Source: Azonexus hydrophilus | GTDB taxonomy: Bacteria > Pseudomonadota > Gammaproteobacteria > Burkholderiales > Rhodocyclaceae | Length of the DNA stretch: 64,000 bases | Assembly: GCF_001956855.1 (NCBI RefSeq) | Contig: NZ_MTHD01000005.1 | Span: 124,001 to 188,000 of the forward strand | Direction of reading: 5' to 3' | Notes under the pieces: model-generated | Seen by the model: only the letters and a program-made list of their open reading frames with translations | Told to the model about the DNA's origin: nothing | Database searches by the model: none | Program-made: the position numbers and the translations under genes | Shown here: positions 35,691 to 44,436 of the stretch, piece after piece | How positions within the stretch are numbered: position 1 is the first letter of the stretch | Layout: the number at the start of each line of letters is the position of its first letter

Positions 35691-36923
35691 TCAGCGGCGC
35701 CCGGCGTAATCGCGCCACGGCTGCATGCGCGGCGCCTCGTCGCGCAGGATCAGCATCGGCGACGAGAACGGCGCCAGGCGTTCGAGGAAGTCGAGCAGTT
35801 CGAGGACGATCGCGTTGCGGAAGAATTTCGTCGCCGGGATTTCCAGCCAGATCCGGTCGGCGAAGGCCAGCAGGTCGTGGTGCCAGTCGCCGTAGCCGTC
35901 GCCGTTGCGGTCGAAGCCCTGATAGTCATCCCAGTAGTTGCCCCACCAGCGGTCGTCCATCGGGTCGCCGTCGCCGACGACGCTGACCGGCCACAGATTG
36001 TTGCGGAAGGTGTTGGCGACCGCGACGTGGCCGCCGAGTGCGCCGTAGAAATAGATGCCGGTGAGATTGTGGGCGATCAGGTTGTTGACCAGCACGATGC
36101 GGTTGTACGGGTCCATCGGCGAGTCGGCCATGATGCCGTGGGCGCAATGGACGATCTCGTTGTCGACGACGATCGCCGCCGAAGTCTCCTTGAGCGCGAT
36201 GCCGGTGCCGGAAGCGTCCATCGCGTGCAGGATGCGGTTGCCGCGGATCAGCAGTTCCTCGGAATTGAGCGCGATGATGCCGGTCGAGTTGTTTTCCAGA
36301 TGATTGCGGTCGACGACGCTGCGATGCGAAAAAAGGAAATTGAAGGCGCGCCGGCTGTCGCTGATGCGGTTGCCGGTGAAGCGGTTGTCCGGTGAGTTGC
36401 TGACGGTGATGTCGCGGATCTGGCGGATGTCGTTGTCCTCGATCCGGTTGCCGGTGCTGTACCAGATGCGCAGTCCGTCGCCACGGTCGGCGGAATCGGC
36501 ACCGCGCGAGCGGATGCGGTTGCGGCGGACGATGCTGTCGCCGCCGCGGTGCAGCGAGATGCCGAAAAGCACGTCGTCGATGCGGTTGTCCTCGATCAGC
36601 AGCTCGCGGCCTTCGGCCATGATCGCGCCGTCGATGGCGTCGTGCGAATCGCCGCTGTGGCGCAGGTGCAGGCCGCGCAGCGTGACCCGGTCGGCCTTGA
36701 TGGTGAGTACGCTGCCCTTGCCGCCGCCATCAATGATCACCTGGCCGTTGCCTTCCAGCGTCAACGGCCGGTCGATCACCGCCGGCCCGGTGTAGGTGCC
36801 GGGCGGCAGGCGCAGCACGCTGCCCGGCCGGGCCAGGTCGATCCAGGTCTGCAGGGCGCCGCTGGCGGCTGCCGGCATGACGCAGCAGAGCAGATGAAGG
36901 GCGAGGAGAATTCGGGTGCGCAT
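35691..36923 (-). CDS. nosD: NosD-like periplasmic beta-helix protein
   Basis: A 410-residue exported protein (signal LLALHLLCCVMPAAAS) with a right-handed parallel beta-helix built from repeats such as NRIDDVLFGISLH, NRIRSRG, NDIRQIRD, NRISDSRRAF, NHLENNSTGI and NRILHAMDASGT (CASH/NosD repeats). NosD helps assemble the copper centre of nitrous oxide reductase together with NosF and NosY. No nosZ, nosF or nosY is present within the window, so this copy is either detached or serves another metal centre. The C-terminus (RDEAPRMQPW) matches NosD rather than pectin-lyase enzymes. Confidence 0.82.
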   Translation of the reverse strand: MRTRILLALHLLCCVMPAAASGALQTWIDLARPGSVLRLPPGTYTGPAVIDRPLTLEGNGQVIIDGGGKGSVLTIKADRVTLRGLHLRHSGDSHDAIDGAIMAEGRELLIEDNRIDDVLFGISLHRGGDSIVRRNRIRSRGADSADRGDGLRIWYSTGNRIEDNDIRQIRDITVSNSPDNRFTGNRISDSRRAFNFLFSHRSVVDRNHLENNSTGIIALNSEELLIRGNRILHAMDASGTGIALKETSAAIVVDNEIVHCAHGIMADSPMDPYNRIVLVNNLIAHNLTGIYFYGALGGHVAVANTFRNNLWPVSVVGDGDPMDDRWWGNYWDDYQGFDRNGDGYGDWHHDLLAFADRIWLEIPATKFFRNAIVLELLDFLERLAPFSSPMLILRDEAPRMQPWRDYAGRR

Positions 36924-37017
36924 CCGGTGCCTATTTCAGCACCGGTGCCTGGCTTGCGCCTGAATCTGGATCAAGTTTTGCCGCACCCGGCGCAAACAGG
37001 CCGGGTGGGCGGCATGG

Positions 37018-37896
37018 TCAGCGTTTGGGATCGGCCAGCTTGATCGCCCGCGTCTGGATGCGTTTGAAAGCGGCGTTATCGATGACGCTATTGGCCTCGT
37101 AGGCAGCGAAGCGCTCGCCCATGACCTTGTCGAGCTGCTGCAGACGATCCTGCGGTGACGGGTGGGTCGAGAACAGCAATTCGAAGCCGCTGCTGCCGGC
37201 CTTGCTGGCGTACAGGTTGATCACCCGCGGCAGGCCGTAGGGGTCGTAGCCGGCGCGGGTGGCGTAGATGACGCCGAGGCGGTCGGCATCGTATTCATCG
37301 CCCTTGTCGAGGCCGGACGAATACATGTTCTGGGCCAGGTTGGCGAGCGGTTCCGCCGCCAGGTCGGCACCCTTGACGCCGGCGCTCCTGGCCGATGTCG
37401 CCGCCAGGTTGGCAAAGGCGCCACTGGTGTCCTTCTTGCGCATGGCGATGACGTAATGGCGCTTGATCACATGTGCCATTTCATGGGCCACGACACCTGC
37501 CAGTTCGGATTCGTTGCCAAGCTCGCGCAACAGGCCCTTGGTGACGAAGACATAGCCGTCCGGCGCCGCGAAGGCGTTGACGTTGCTGCTGTTGATGACG
37601 CCGAAGCGCCAGTTGATGTCGTTGCGACCGGTGTGCCGCGCCAGCCAGCCACCGAGCTGGTTGATGTACTGCATCATTTCCTGATCATTCACCAGCGGCG
37701 CAGCACCCAGCAGCATCGAGGCTGCGGCATGTCCGATCCGGGCCTCCTCGGCCGGGGTCGTGTCCGGTTTGTTCAGCGTGCCGGCAACCGAGGCGACGGC
37801 GTTGATGTTTTCGTCGGTGATGCCGGCACGGCGCAACTGTTCGGTGCATCCGCTGGCAAGAACGACGAGCGCAGTGGCGAGAATGATTTTTTTCAT
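37018..37896 (-). CDS. M48-family lipoprotein metalloprotease
   Basis: A 292-residue predicted lipoprotein: lipobox LASGC with the modified cysteine at 17. The zinc-protease motif HEMAH is at 138-142, followed by the third-ligand region LDKGDEYDADRLGVIYATRAGYDP. It belongs to the peptidase M48 group of periplasmic quality-control proteases (BepA/LoiP-like). It lies 17 bases after the SH3 protein gene on the same strand. Confidence 0.9.
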   Translation of the reverse strand: MKKIILATALVVLASGCTEQLRRAGITDENINAVASVAGTLNKPDTTPAEEARIGHAAASMLLGAAPLVNDQEMMQYINQLGGWLARHTGRNDINWRFGVINSSNVNAFAAPDGYVFVTKGLLRELGNESELAGVVAHEMAHVIKRHYVIAMRKKDTSGAFANLAATSARSAGVKGADLAAEPLANLAQNMYSSGLDKGDEYDADRLGVIYATRAGYDPYGLPRVINLYASKAGSSGFELLFSTHPSPQDRLQQLDKVMGERFAAYEANSVIDNAAFKRIQTRAIKLADPKR

Positions 37897-37913
37897 GGTC
37901 GGTTCTCCACGTC

Positions 37914-38414
37914 TCAGGGGTTCTGTTCAGGCACGTCGCGGGCTTTCAGCTTGCGCGCGGAAGCAAATTTGTTGATCTGTGCCGGCTTGCTGCGGAACGT
38001 ATCAAGCCTTGCGACTTCGCGTGGATTTGGCTGTGACCGCGCGATGTCTTCCTTGGACAGTCCCTTGACACCGGTCGTCGCCGCGCCCTTGGTGGTGCCG
38101 GTGCGAACGACGCCGCCGATGGCGGCCAGTGTGCTACCAGCCGGACTGGCGGCCGCGGCAACACGAACATTGAGCAGACGCACCCAGCCGGTCTTGCCGT
38201 CGGCTGTCCTGACCCTGGACCAGCCGCCCTTGCTTTCCAGTACGGTCAACGCGGTATCGGCCGGCAGGCTGGTGACATTGGTGGCATCGATGAAGGCCTC
38301 GGCTTTCAGGTCGCCGGCCCGGATCAGGGTGGCGGGTGTGGCCTGGAGGCTGCCGATGGCGCCCAGGCAGAGCAAAGCCGCCAGCAGCTTGCGGAAGGTT
38401 GGTTTGAGGGTCAT
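37914..38414 (-). CDS. Exported bacterial SH3-domain protein
   Basis: A 166-residue protein with signal peptide (KLLAALLCLGAIGSLQA). Residues 28-88 are an SH3b domain (AFIDATNVTSLPADTALTVLESKGGWSRVRTADGKTGWVRLLNVRV). The tail is rich in small residues and ends in a basic stretch. Such proteins bind cell-wall components; here it sits between the CHASE2 cyclase (ATGA overlap) and the M48 protease, suggesting one envelope-related operon. Confidence 0.8.
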   Translation of the reverse strand: MTLKPTFRKLLAALLCLGAIGSLQATPATLIRAGDLKAEAFIDATNVTSLPADTALTVLESKGGWSRVRTADGKTGWVRLLNVRVAAAASPAGSTLAAIGGVVRTGTTKGAATTGVKGLSKEDIARSQPNPREVARLDTFRSKPAQINKFASARKLKARDVPEQNP

Positions 38415-40252
38415 GCGTGCTCCCTGGGCTCGAAAAGTCGGACGGGGCGATGGCGTCCCTTGACGGTGACTTCGCCGTGATCGATGAACTCGAATACATT
38501 ACCACAGGCATCGCGGGTTGCTTCCGAGACGAGAATCCGGGCAACGCCCTTGGTCTGGCCTTCGATGCGACTCGACAGGTTGACCGTGTCGCCGATGGCG
38601 GTGTAATCCAGTCGCTGGCTGGCACCGAGAAAGCCGACCACGGCCGGGCCGGTGTGGATGCCGATGCCGATGTCGAAATGCTCGCCGAATTCGCCGAGTT
38701 CCTGCTGGAAGACCTCCAAGGCGCGGCTCATCGCCAGCGCGGCGCGTACTGCCTTGACGGCGTGGTCGGGAACATCGAGCGGCGCATTCCAGAAGGCCAT
38801 GATCGCATCACCGATGAATTTGTCGAGGGTGCCGGCCTGTTCGAAGATGGCTGCCACCTGGAGGTCAAAATAGCGATTGAGCAGGGTCACGACTTCTTCC
38901 GGCGAGCGGCTTTCCGAGATGGTCGTGAAGCCGCGGATGTCCGAGAAGAGCACGGTGATTTCACGGCTGGCACTGGCTTCGGCGCGGGCCAGCTGGCCTT
39001 CGTCGGTGAGGGAACGGACGACATTCGGATCGAGGAAGCGGGCGAACATCTGCACGGCCTGGTCGCGTTGCCGGCGTTCGCGCAGGTAGGAAGCGGTTGC
39101 CGCCAGGGCGAAGGTCAGCCAGGTGGCGAGCAGGGCGCTGAACGGCGTCCACTGGATGTTGCGCGCCAGCAGCAGGAAGGCCGCCAGGTTGATGGCCAGG
39201 CTGCCGGCTGCCAGCAGCGCGGCAATCGCCAGTGGATTGGGGCGGCGGGTGAAGGCCAGGGCAACGGCCGTCATGCCGAACAGCCCGAGCAACAAATTCC
39301 AGTGCGGGGCAACCGGGCGCAGCCAGTCGTTGTCGCGCAGGTTGGCCACGGCGGTGGCCAGGATCTCCGGGCCGGGCGTGGTAGCGCCCAGTGGTGTCGG
39401 GCGCAGGTCGTGCAGCCCGGGTGCCGCGGCCCCGATGATGACGACCTTGCCGGCGAGGTCAGGCAGTTGCGGCGTGCGGCTCTGGGCGCTGAGAAAGAGT
39501 TCGCGGTAGGAGTATTTCCGGAACGGCTGGCCGTACCAGTGCAGCGTGATGGCGTCGCGTGCCGGTACCGCCCACCCGGCCTGTTCGGCAATGCGCCGGG
39601 GGAGCGACGGCAGTGTCCAGCCGCGGTATGGATAGTCGATCCAGTAACGGCGACCGACACGGTCGTCGTCGGCCAGGAAGTTGATCAGTCCGGTACGCCA
39701 GAACGCGGGATCGATGGCCTTCGGCGCGATCAAGGGCAGGCCGGCATCCGGGTCGGCCTGTGGTCCCGGGCGGATGGACATGACCGGGGGCAGCTGGCGC
39801 AGCGGCGTAGCTTCCCCGTCAGCCGCCAGGACGACCGGCAGCAGCGCACTGGTGGCGCCGATGGCCCGGGTCAGGACGGCGTCGCTGCCGGGGCGGAAAA
39901 CGTCGGGTTCGCTGAAGATCAGGTCGAAGGCGATGGCTGCCGGGCGGCTGGCGGCGATGAAGTCGAGCAGTTCGCCATGGATTGCCCGCGGCCACGGCCA
40001 GTTTCCCGCCAGTTCGAGCATTTGCGGATCGTCGAGGCTGGCTTGGTCGATGTCGATCAGGACGATTTCCGCCGGTGGCACCCGCTCGCTGACATGCCAG
40101 CGCAGCAGGATGTCGCCGGCCCGGGCGTCAAGATCGGCGAAGACGGAAAAATGATTGCCGGCAGCAAAACCGGCGAGCAGCAGGCAGAACAGGAGCCGTG
40201 TCGGCCAGCGGCCCGGGCGGCCGGCGAAGGTTTTTTTCAGACGCTCGAACAA
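38411..40252 (-). CDS. CHASE2-domain adenylate/guanylate cyclase
   Basis: A 613-residue membrane protein from a TTG start with a GGGGGA site ahead. A first membrane helix precedes a large periplasmic CHASE2 domain (about 40-310), then three helices (about 315-395) and a class III cyclase domain (about 420-605). Catalytic features are present: LFSDIRGFT with the metal aspartate, DKFIGDAIMAFW with the adenine-selecting lysine, and YTAIGDTVNLSSRIEG with the second base-binding aspartate and the arginine. These favour cAMP as product. The in-frame ATG at 40297 lies inside the terminator of the upstream ppiC gene and is rejected. Confidence 0.9.
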   Translation of the reverse strand: MFERLKKTFAGRPGRWPTRLLFCLLLAGFAAGNHFSVFADLDARAGDILLRWHVSERVPPAEIVLIDIDQASLDDPQMLELAGNWPWPRAIHGELLDFIAASRPAAIAFDLIFSEPDVFRPGSDAVLTRAIGATSALLPVVLAADGEATPLRQLPPVMSIRPGPQADPDAGLPLIAPKAIDPAFWRTGLINFLADDDRVGRRYWIDYPYRGWTLPSLPRRIAEQAGWAVPARDAITLHWYGQPFRKYSYRELFLSAQSRTPQLPDLAGKVVIIGAAAPGLHDLRPTPLGATTPGPEILATAVANLRDNDWLRPVAPHWNLLLGLFGMTAVALAFTRRPNPLAIAALLAAGSLAINLAAFLLLARNIQWTPFSALLATWLTFALAATASYLRERRQRDQAVQMFARFLDPNVVRSLTDEGQLARAEASASREITVLFSDIRGFTTISESRSPEEVVTLLNRYFDLQVAAIFEQAGTLDKFIGDAIMAFWNAPLDVPDHAVKAVRAALAMSRALEVFQQELGEFGEHFDIGIGIHTGPAVVGFLGASQRLDYTAIGDTVNLSSRIEGQTKGVARILVSEATRDACGNVFEFIDHGEVTVKGRHRPVRLFEPREHA

Positions 40253-40270
40253 GGTACTGTCCCCCAAACG

Positions 40271-40298
40271 AAAAATGCCCACCGGAAGGGCGGGCATT
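40271..40298 (-). terminator. Intrinsic terminator after ppiC
   Basis: On the minus strand the arms AATGCCC and GGGCATT flank an 11-base loop and are followed by TTT. It lies 20 bases beyond the ppiC stop codon. Confidence 0.8.
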
Positions 40299-40318
40299 GT
40301 CGCATGCTGTATGCAGGC

Positions 40319-41104
40319 TTAGTTGACCTTGGCCTTGTCGCGCAGGTCCTTGATCAGCTTCTCGACCTGCATCTGGCCGGCGCGCTGCTGCAGTTGCGGC
40401 TTGACCTGATCGAAGCTCGGCGGTGTCAGCGGACGGCTGTCATCAACCTGGATCACGTGGAAACCGAAGTCGGTCTTCACCGGTACCTTGGTGTATTCAC
40501 CCTTCTTCAGCTTCGGCAGGGTTTCGGCGAACGGCTTGACGTAGCTGGTCGGAGCGCTCCAGTCGAGTTCGCCGCCCTTGTCCTTGGAACCGGGGTCGAG
40601 GGACTGCTTGGCCAGGGCGGCAAATTTCTCGCCCTTCTCAAGCTTGGCGATGATCGCCTTGGCGTCCTCTTCCTTTTCGACCAGGATGTGGCGCGCCTTG
40701 TATTCCGTGTTGCCGAGCGAGTTCTTGATCAGGTCGTATTCAGCCTTCAGCTGGGCATCGCTGATCGGGTTGGCGCGCACGTGATCGGCGAGGAAAACGC
40801 GGATCAGCACGGCCTGGCGGGCGAGATCCATCTGGCCCTGAACTTCGGGCTTCTTGTCGAGGCCCTTCTTTTTCGCTTCTTGAGCGAGCAGTTCGCGGCG
40901 GATCAGTTCTTCCTTGATGGCGTTCTTCAGCTCGTCGGATTCCTGGGCGCCTTGCGATTTCTGTTCTGCCATGAAGGCGTTGTACACCGACTGGGAAATG
41001 GCCTGGCCGTTAACGGTGGCGAAAGCCTTGCCCTGGGCCAGTGCGGGTGCGGAGATCAGGCTGCCGGCAACCAGCAGTGCAGCCAGGGAGGTAAGTTTGA
41101 ACAT
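40319..41104 (-). CDS. PpiC/SurA-type parvulin peptidyl-prolyl isomerase
   Basis: A 261-residue exported chaperone (signal LAALLVAGSLISAPALAQ). The N-terminal helical chaperone part (about 25-125) is followed by a parvulin domain (about 130-225: YKARHILVEKEEDAKAIIAKLEKGEKFAALAKQSLDPGSKDKGGELDW, GFHVIQVDDSRP). It assists outer-membrane protein folding. The start at 41104 is the one followed directly by the signal peptide. Preceded by bolA on the same strand. Confidence 0.93.
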   Translation of the reverse strand: MFKLTSLAALLVAGSLISAPALAQGKAFATVNGQAISQSVYNAFMAEQKSQGAQESDELKNAIKEELIRRELLAQEAKKKGLDKKPEVQGQMDLARQAVLIRVFLADHVRANPISDAQLKAEYDLIKNSLGNTEYKARHILVEKEEDAKAIIAKLEKGEKFAALAKQSLDPGSKDKGGELDWSAPTSYVKPFAETLPKLKKGEYTKVPVKTDFGFHVIQVDDSRPLTPPSFDQVKPQLQQRAGQMQVEKLIKDLRDKAKVN

Positions 41105-41135
41105 GAATGAGTCCTGGGGTGGTTTGAACAAAAAA

Positions 41136-41402
41136 TCAGATTTCTTCGGGCGCCTGGGCGCGAATCGCCAGTGCATGTATCCGGCCGCGCATCAGGTCGC
41201 CCGCTGCATCGTACACCAGACGATGACGGGCGAGTGTGCTTTTTCCGGCAAATGCCGTTGCCACGATGTCCAGCTTGAAGTGGCCGCCATCGCGCGCGCC
41301 GGCGTGCCCGGCGTGGCGGTGCGATTCATCCTCGATGGTCAGGGCCAGCGGTGACAGTACGGCCAGACGCTCGCGCAGCAGGTCAATGGTTGCCGCGTGC
41401 AT
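41136..41402 (-). CDS. bolA: BolA-family protein
   Basis: An 88-residue BolA protein (IEDESHRHAGHAGARDGGHFKLDIVATAFAGKSTLARHRLVYDAAGDLM). The histidines (SHRHAGH, RHRLVYD) match those used for Fe-S cluster sharing with monothiol glutaredoxins. Its start overlaps the yciI stop; the order yciB, yciI, bolA, ppiC is a conserved betaproteobacterial cluster. Confidence 0.92.
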   Translation of the reverse strand: MHAATIDLLRERLAVLSPLALTIEDESHRHAGHAGARDGGHFKLDIVATAFAGKSTLARHRLVYDAAGDLMRGRIHALAIRAQAPEEI

Positions 41403-41707
41403 CAGGCGGGCAGCACTTTCTTGAACGGCTTGACGGTGACTTTTTCGTAGACACCGGCAGCCACGTAGGGGTCGGCATCGGCCCAGGCGCGGGCGGCTGC
41501 CAGCGAGGCGAACTCGGCAATGATGATGCTGCCGGAGAAGCCGGCGACACCCGGATCGGGCGAGTCGATGGCGGGGCAGGGGCCGGCCAGGATCAGGCGG
41601 GCTTCCTGTTGCAGTGCCAGCAGGCGTTCGACATGAGCCGGGCGGGCGGCCATGCGTTGTTCCAGCGTGCCGGCACGATCTTCACCGATGATGGCGTAGA
41701 GCATCAT
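41402..41707 (-). CDS. YciI-family protein
   Basis: A 101-residue ferredoxin-like-fold protein ([62 protein letters not shown]). The conserved H and D of the YciI putative active site are present (AHVERL, ADADPY). Function unknown. Start may be at 41707 or 41704 (two adjacent ATG); it overlaps the end of yciB. Confidence 0.9.
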   Translation of the reverse strand: MMLYAIIGEDRAGTLEQRMAARPAHVERLLALQQEARLILAGPCPAIDSPDPGVAGFSGSIIIAEFASLAAARAWADADPYVAAGVYEKVTVKPFKKVLPA

Positions 41708-42312
41708 TTGTCTTCCTCGACGTATTTCGACAGCATGGCGCCCTGGGCCAGGATGAAAACGAACATCAGGCCCATGCCACCGAAGAGTTTGAAATTGACC
41801 CAGGTATCGGTCGGAAAATTGAAGGCGATCACCAGATTGAGCACGCCCATGACAACAAAGAAGGCGATCCAGGCCAGATTGAGCCGCTGCCAGATCGTCT
41901 CGGGCAGCTTCAGTTGTTCACCAAGCATGGTCTTGATCGCGTTTTTCTTCATGAACAGCGTGGCGAAGCCCATGCTGCCAGCGAACACCCAGTAGAGGAT
42001 GGTCGGCTTCCATTTGATGAAGGCCTCGTTCTGGAAGGCGAGCGTCATGCCGCCGAAGACGACGACGAGGCCGAGACTGACCCAGAGCATCTTGTCCACC
42101 TTGCCGTGGCGGAAATGGACCCAGGCGATCTGGGCCATCGTCGCCAGGATGACGACGACGGTCGCCAGCAGAATTGGTGCCTGGGCCGTGTTGACCGCAG
42201 CACCGCCGAGCAGCGTGCCGACCCAGTCGGCGGCAGCGTCCGGGTGGCTACCGGCGTACTTGAAGGCGGCGAAAAACAGGATGACGGGGAAGAGGTCGAA
42301 GAGTAGTTTCAT
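41704..42312 (-). CDS. yciB: YciB (septation protein A family) membrane protein
   Basis: A 202-residue inner-membrane protein with five to six helices, starting [19 protein letters not shown] as is typical for YciB/IspZ. The YciB block [34 protein letters not shown] is intact. YciB interacts with the elongation and division machinery. First gene of the yciB-yciI-bolA-ppiC operon, divergent from the HD-GYP regulator. Confidence 0.93.
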   Translation of the reverse strand: MKLLFDLFPVILFFAAFKYAGSHPDAAADWVGTLLGGAAVNTAQAPILLATVVVILATMAQIAWVHFRHGKVDKMLWVSLGLVVVFGGMTLAFQNEAFIKWKPTILYWVFAGSMGFATLFMKKNAIKTMLGEQLKLPETIWQRLNLAWIAFFVVMGVLNLVIAFNFPTDTWVNFKLFGGMGLMFVFILAQGAMLSKYVEEDK

Positions 42313-42361
42313 GGCGGCGCATTATATACTGCGTCCCGGAAGGCAACGCTCGGACAGGGAA

Positions 42362-43414
42362 ATGCACAAGGTTTTGATCATTGACGACAGCGACATCAAT
42401 CTGACGCTGATCAGGGCGCTGGTTCTGAAACTCGGGGAATGCGAGCCGATCATGTTCGAGCAGCCGATGAAGGCGCTCGAATGGTGCCGCGAAAATGTGC
42501 CGGACCTGGTGATCGTCGATTACATGATGCCGGAGATGGATGGCTTGCGTTTCATCGCGGCCTTCCGTGGATTGCACGGACGGACCGAGATCCCGGTGCT
42601 GATGATCACCGCCAACGACCAGAAGGACGTGCGCTATGAAGCCTTGCTCGGTGGCGCCAACGATTTCCTGACCAAACCGATCGACCGCGTCGAGTTCTCG
42701 GCGCGGGTGCGCAACATGCTGGCCTTGCGCACCGGCCAGAAATTCCTCGCCGACCGCGCCGCCTTCCTGGCGGACAAGGTTGACGAACGGACACGCGAGA
42801 TTCGCGAGCGCGAGCGCGAGCTGATCTTCCGGATATCGCGTGCGGCGGAGTTCCGCGACCCGGAAACCGGCGCCCATATCCAGCGCATGGCGCATTATTC
42901 CGAGATCATTGCCCGCGGTCTGGATCTCGATGCCGCAACCTGCCGGCTGATCCTGCAGGCGGCACCGATGCACGATGTCGGCAAGATCGGCATCCGCGAT
43001 TACATCCTGCTCAAGCCGGGTCGGCTGACGCCGCAGGAATTCGAGATCATGAAACGTCATGCCGAACTCGGGCACGAACTGCTCAAGGACAGCGGTTCGG
43101 AAATCATGCAGGCCGGGGCGGAAATTGCGCTGGCCCATCACGAGAAATACGATGGCAGCGGTTATCCGAAAGGCCTCAAGGGCCAGGCCATTCCGCTGTT
43201 CGGGCGGATTGTCGCGGTTGCCGACGTATTCGACGCGTTGACGTCCGAGCGGCCGTACAAGAAGGCCTGGGCACTGGACGACGCCCGGCGTTTCCTGGAA
43301 GAGGGGCGGGGGAAGCATTTTGACCCGCTCTGTATCGAAGCCTTCCTGGCTGGCTGGGATGAGGCACTTGAAATTCATCAGCGTTTCCGCGATGACGAAG
43401 CCCCTGCGATCTGA
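42362..43414 (+). CDS. Response regulator with HD-GYP phosphodiesterase output
   Basis: A 350-residue protein: receiver domain at residues 1-120 (IIDDSDIN, IVDYMMPEMDG, TKPID), a short coiled coil (ADKVDERTREIRERERELIF), and an HD-GYP domain (about 150-345). The metal and signature residues are present: HIQRMAHYSE, HDVGKIGIRD, HAELGHELL, HHEKYDGSGYPKGL and ADVFDALTSERPYK. It should degrade cyclic-di-GMP when phosphorylated. Start at 42362 begins the receiver; an Hpt protein follows after 23 bases. Confidence 0.93.
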   Translation: MHKVLIIDDSDINLTLIRALVLKLGECEPIMFEQPMKALEWCRENVPDLVIVDYMMPEMDGLRFIAAFRGLHGRTEIPVLMITANDQKDVRYEALLGGANDFLTKPIDRVEFSARVRNMLALRTGQKFLADRAAFLADKVDERTREIRERERELIFRISRAAEFRDPETGAHIQRMAHYSEIIARGLDLDAATCRLILQAAPMHDVGKIGIRDYILLKPGRLTPQEFEIMKRHAELGHELLKDSGSEIMQAGAEIALAHHEKYDGSGYPKGLKGQAIPLFGRIVAVADVFDALTSERPYKKAWALDDARRFLEEGRGKHFDPLCIEAFLAGWDEALEIHQRFRDDEAPAI

Positions 43415-43437
43415 ACAGACGCTGACCGGAGCCACGC

Positions 43438-43785
43438 ATGATCAAACCTTTCATTCTCGACAAGTCCGTCATCCTGGAAAGGCTGGGCGGTGACGAGGAA
43501 ATTTATTCAATGATGCTCGACATGTTCCTGCAGGATGTCGACAACAACTGTGCGGCCTTGCAGGCAGCCGCCGCATCCGGTGATCAGGCGCTGTTGCAGC
43601 GCGAAGCGCATACCGTCAAGGGGCTGCTCGCCACCTTTTCCGACGATGCCGGCGCGGCTGTGGCTTTCACGCTGGAACAGCAGGCCAGGGCCGGCAGACA
43701 GGCCGAGGCGGCAAGCCTGGTTACCGCGGTTGTCGCCCGTATCGGCGAAGTTGCCGGTGTCTTGCGCGGGCAGTCAGGCGGGTAG
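43438..43785 (+). CDS. Stand-alone Hpt phosphotransfer protein
   Basis: A 115-residue Hpt domain with the phospho-histidine in REAHTVKGLLATF (about residue 57). It probably relays phosphate to the HD-GYP regulator just upstream, 23 bases away. Its 3' end overlaps the convergent bioD gene by 12 bases. Confidence 0.88.
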   Translation: MIKPFILDKSVILERLGGDEEIYSMMLDMFLQDVDNNCAALQAAAASGDQALLQREAHTVKGLLATFSDDAGAAVAFTLEQQARAGRQAEAASLVTAVVARIGEVAGVLRGQSGG

Positions 43786-44436
43786 TTCCAGGAAGTCGGA
43801 AGCAGCTTCCGGGTCGGCACCGGGCTGGTAGGGAACGACGCCGAGCAGCGGCGCGAGCAGCAATTCCTCGAGTGTTGCCAGATTTTCGTCGAAACGCAGC
43901 ATGTCCGGCGTCACGCAGTTGGCGACCCAGCCGGCGATGATCAGCCCGCGGGCGGCAATCGCTTCCGCCGTCAGCAACGCATGATTCAGGCAGCCGAGGC
44001 GCATGCCGACGACCAGGATCACCGGCAGTTGCAACTGGGCGGCGAGATCGGCGCCGTTGCGGTCGATGCCGAACGGCACGCAGAAGCCGCCAGCCCCTTC
44101 GACGATGACGAAATCCGCCTGCTGGCGGGCGCTGCGCACGGTTTCCGCGATGCGGTCGAAATCGATTTCGACGCCGTCTTCGGCCGCCGCGATATGCGGT
44201 GCGATGGCCGGCGCAAAACAATAGGGATTGACGATGTCCGCTGGCAGTTGCAGGCTGCTGGCGGCGCGCAGGCGCAGCACATCGTCGTTGTCGCCGCGTT
44301 CGTCGGTGCCGGCGGCAACCGGTTTCAGGCCGACGGCCGTGCGTCCGGCGCGGCGGGCGCGATGCAGCAGGGCACAGGCAACGTGGGTCTTGCCGACATC
44401 GGTGTCGGTACCGGTCAGGAAAAAGGCTGTAGTCAT
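43774..44436 (-). CDS. bioD: Dethiobiotin synthetase BioD
   Basis: A 220-residue enzyme that closes the ureido ring with ATP and CO2. The P-loop GTDTDVGKTH (residues 8-17), GLKPVAAG with the catalytic lysine, and EGAGGFCVPF are all present. Last gene of the biotin operon; its start overlaps the bioC stop (ATGA). Confidence 0.95.
   Translation of the reverse strand: MTTAFFLTGTDTDVGKTHVACALLHRARRAGRTAVGLKPVAAGTDERGDNDDVLRLRAASSLQLPADIVNPYCFAPAIAPHIAAAEDGVEIDFDRIAETVRSARQQADFVIVEGAGGFCVPFGIDRNGADLAAQLQLPVILVVGMRLGCLNHALLTAEAIAARGLIIAGWVANCVTPDMLRFDENLATLEELLLAPLLGVVPYQPGADPEAASDFLELPA

Noticed and set aside
40253..40297. ATG at 40297 as start of the CHASE2 cyclase
   Set aside because: It lies in the hairpin of the ppiC terminator; the TTG at 40252 has a GGGGGA site at proper distance.
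38417..41110. An 897-codon open frame on the + strand opposite the CHASE2 cyclase and ppiC
   Set aside because: It is antisense to well-supported genes, has low-complexity Q/G/R/E-rich composition and no domain; long antisense frames are common at this GC content.
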